Source of the DNA: Alphaproteobacteria bacterium SO-S41
Lineage (GTDB): Bacteria; Pseudomonadota; Alphaproteobacteria; Micropepsales; Micropepsaceae
Direction of reading: 5' to 3'
NCBI GenBank assembly: GCA_019670725.1
Contig: AP024629.1
Coordinates: forward strand, 2,852,001-2,916,000
DNA: 64,000 bases
Shown here: positions 62,545 through 64,000 of the stretch, piece by piece
How the letters are laid out: each line of letters begins with the position of its first letter
Position numbering within the stretch: the first letter of the stretch is position 1
Notes under the pieces: model-generated
Database searches by the model: none
Told to the model about the DNA's origin: nothing
The model's input: only the letters and a program-made list of their open reading frames with translations
Translations under genes and position numbers: made by a program

Positions 62545-62657
62545 GTCATCCCGGCCGCAGCGAAGCGAAGAGCCGGGACCCAGGTGACTGGACTCCGAGC
62601 GTGTGGCCCCTGGGTCCCGGGTCTCGGACGCCTGACGGCGGCCTCGCCCGGGATGAC
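62545..62657. repeat. REP-like long palindrome (GTCATCCCGG ends)
   Basis: The outer arms are GTCATCCCGG and CCCGGGATGAC, with an inner pair GGGACCCAGG / CCTGGGTCCC. It is about 113 bases and lies inside the ABC operon, between the ATPase stop and the permease start. It has the same GTCAT...ATGAC ends as the elements at 3481 and 46617. Confidence 0.75.
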
Positions 62658-62677
62658 AACTGTTTCGAGCGAGCTAC

Positions 62678-63571
62678 TCACGCAGCTTCGGCGACGAGGG
62701 CGTCGAAGGCTTCTTCCAGCCCCGCGCCGGTCAGTTGCAGGTCGGCGACCCCGGCATCGGCGGCGAGCAGTGCGCGCATGGTCGCCTCGCCCGCCTCGCT
62801 GAGCAGCACGACATGGCGGCCTGAGCGGCTGACCTGGCGGACGCCGGGCAGCGCCGCGAGCGCGGCATCGTCCAGTGCCGTCAGGCAACGGATCGACCGG
62901 CCCGAAACGAGCGCTTTCATGTCAGCAACCGACCCACTGGCCCGCACCCGGCCCTTGTCGATGACGACAACCCGGTCGGCCAGCGCCTCCGCTTCCTCCA
63001 GATGGTGCGTGGTCAACAGTACCGTCGCGCCGCGATCGCGCAGCGCGCGGATGGTCGTCCACAGCGCCCGGCGGGCTTCGAGGTCGAGCCCGACGCTCGG
63101 CTCGTCCAGCACCAGCATGTCGGGCCGGCCCACGATCGCCAGCGCGAATTGCAGCCGCCGCTGCTGGCCGCCCGACAGCGCCGAGCAACGGCGCCGCTCA
63201 AGCCCGCCAAGCCCGGCCAGCGCGACCGCCTCGGCGGCGGGCATGGCCGCCTCGTAGTAGCCGGCGAACAGCATGACCTGCTCCATCACGGTCAGTTGCT
63301 GCGGCAGGCCGGCGCTTTGCAGCATCACGCCGATCCGCTGGCGCGCCGCGAGGTCGCGGGGGTCGCGGCCGAACAGCAGCGCCTCGCCCGCATCGGGCCG
63401 CAGGCGCCCCAGCATCAGGCCGATCGCCGTCGTCTTGCCCGCGCCGTTCGGGCCGAGCAGCGCCGTCACCCCGCCGGGGGCGATCTCGAGATCCAGCCCG
63501 TTCAGCGCCAGCGTGGCCCCGAACCGCTTGACCGCGCCGGTGAGGCGCACCGGGGAAACCGAATGGGGCAT
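62678..63571 (-). CDS. ABC transporter ATP-binding protein
   Basis: The ATG at 63571 has GGAGGA 8 bases upstream, giving 297 residues; an upstream ATG at 63592 is less likely. Walker A is LLGPNGAGKTT, the signature ALSGGQQRRLQFALAI and Walker B MLVLDEPSVGLD, followed by the His-switch HHLEEAEALAD. The C-terminal ~75 residues are the extension typical of ABC-2 exporter ATPases. It is first in the operon with the permease, kinase and regulator. Confidence 0.95.
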   Translation of the reverse strand: MPHSVSPVRLTGAVKRFGATLALNGLDLEIAPGGVTALLGPNGAGKTTAIGLMLGRLRPDAGEALLFGRDPRDLAARQRIGVMLQSAGLPQQLTVMEQVMLFAGYYEAAMPAAEAVALAGLGGLERRRCSALSGGQQRRLQFALAIVGRPDMLVLDEPSVGLDLEARRALWTTIRALRDRGATVLLTTHHLEEAEALADRVVVIDKGRVRASGSVADMKALVSGRSIRCLTALDDAALAALPGVRQVSRSGRHVVLLSEAGEATMRALLAADAGVADLQLTGAGLEEAFDALVAEAA

Positions 63572-63592
63572 GGGATCTGTCCTCCGTGACAT

Positions 63593-63772
63593 GAGGGCAG
63601 AATGGCGGTGCGCGCGACCCGGCGTCAGAGACGGCCGTCATGCGGCTGGGGTGACGTTTGTCATGGCCGAACAAAGGTCTTTCAGGCTGAAAAATAACCC
63701 CTGCACACAGGCCCGAGCTGTGCGATATCCCGCCGGATCGGGCCTGAATCGAGTTGTCTGGGGATACCCGCG
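63593..63772. promoter_or_regulatory. Divergent promoter region with inverted repeats
   Basis: The gap between the ABC operon and the CHASE3 kinase holds GGCCCGA...TCGGGCC (about 63708-63742), overlapped by GCACA...TGTGC (about 63703-63723). These could be operator sites. No gene is visible. Confidence 0.35.
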
Positions 63773-64000
63773 TTGTTCACGCCGTCGCACAAACGCTCGC
63801 TGCTGTTGCCCTTCGTGGCCGCGTTTTTTCTCGCGGTCGGCCTGTTCGCCGCCGTCTGGCTGAAAATCGAGGCGGACGCCAAGAATGCGCTGGTCTCACA
63901 CACGCTCGACGTGCGGGTTGAGGTACGTGAACTCTACTCCCTGGTGCAGGACGCGGAATCCGGCCAGCGCGGCTATCTCATCACCGGCCGCGACTCCTTC
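63773..64000 (+). CDS. CHASE3-domain sensor protein, 3'-truncated by window edge
   Basis: The frame starts at a TTG (63773) preceded by a GGGGA-type ribosome-binding site and runs open to the window end (76 codons). A membrane helix (LLLPFVAAFFLAVGLFAAVW) is followed by a helical segment with VREVYSLV-like coil and the CHASE3 hallmark DAESGQRGYLITG. Such proteins are usually histidine kinases or diguanylate cyclases with a periplasmic CHASE3 sensor. The output domain lies outside the window. Confidence 0.8.
   Translation, partial: MFTPSHKRSLLLPFVAAFFLAVGLFAAVWLKIEADAKNALVSHTLDVRVEVRELYSLVQDAESGQRGYLITGRDSF

Overview
The window is high-GC DNA from an alphaproteobacterium. The evidence is the gene order rpsF-rpsR-rplI-dnaB-alr-radA-cvpA-purF, the yfgM/bamB/der trio, a large TonB-dependent receptor, and GTG/TTG starts. 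Caulobacterales, Sphingomonadales or a Rhizomicrobium-like lineage would all fit; I cannot name the genus.

Layout. 1-5.5 kb: end of a PQQ-type sugar dehydrogenase, a three-PAS hybrid histidine kinase and two secreted proteins. 6.1-14.6 kb: housekeeping block (S6, S18, L9, DnaB, Alr, RadA, CvpA, PurF, an SDR). 14.6-19.2 kb, minus strand: der, bamB, a YfgM-like TPR protein and panB. 19.4-23.8 kb: a small beta-barrel protein, recX, a stress-protein-like gene, a ceramidase-like membrane protein, a candidate small RNA, and a TetR/O-methyltransferase pair. 23.9-28.9 kb: an accessory stretch with a peptidoglycan-binding (PGB) M35-like peptidase, a second PGB protein, two exported protease-inhibitor-like proteins, and small enzymes. 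29.0-34.8 kb: a TIR-TM-TPR protein, the C-terminal stump of a lost paralogue, and an AT-rich island with two divergent PD-(D/E)XK-type genes, one of them Shedu-like. 34.9-41.7 kb: guaA, then four same-strand genes without signal peptides (three with a shared N-terminal PGB module, one metzincin peptidase), then an RsmB-type methyltransferase. 42-49 kb: TonB receptor, guaB, rlmE, Ppx/GppA phosphatase. 49-58.9 kb: cell-surface glycan genes (glycosyltransferase, PIG-L-like, APS-kinase-like, sulfotransferase, a glycosyltransferase/UDP-galactopyranose mutase fusion, a GH-A glycosidase), tRNA-Gln(CTG) and a five-repeat lipoprotein with a frameshifted tail. 59-64 kb: hemF, a LuxR-type regulator with its DesK-type kinase, an ABC exporter, and the start of a CHASE3 kinase.

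Most interesting parts: (a) six PGB or peptidase proteins that lack export signals, with two exported inhibitor-like proteins nearby, which looks like an effector and self-protection repertoire; (b) the Shedu plus uncharacterised nuclease island beside guaA; (c) a two-copy composite intergenic element at 5.8 and 31 kb; (d) several families of dispersed palindromes, three of which share GTCAT/ATGAC ends. All functions were assigned by reading motifs; no database search was possible.
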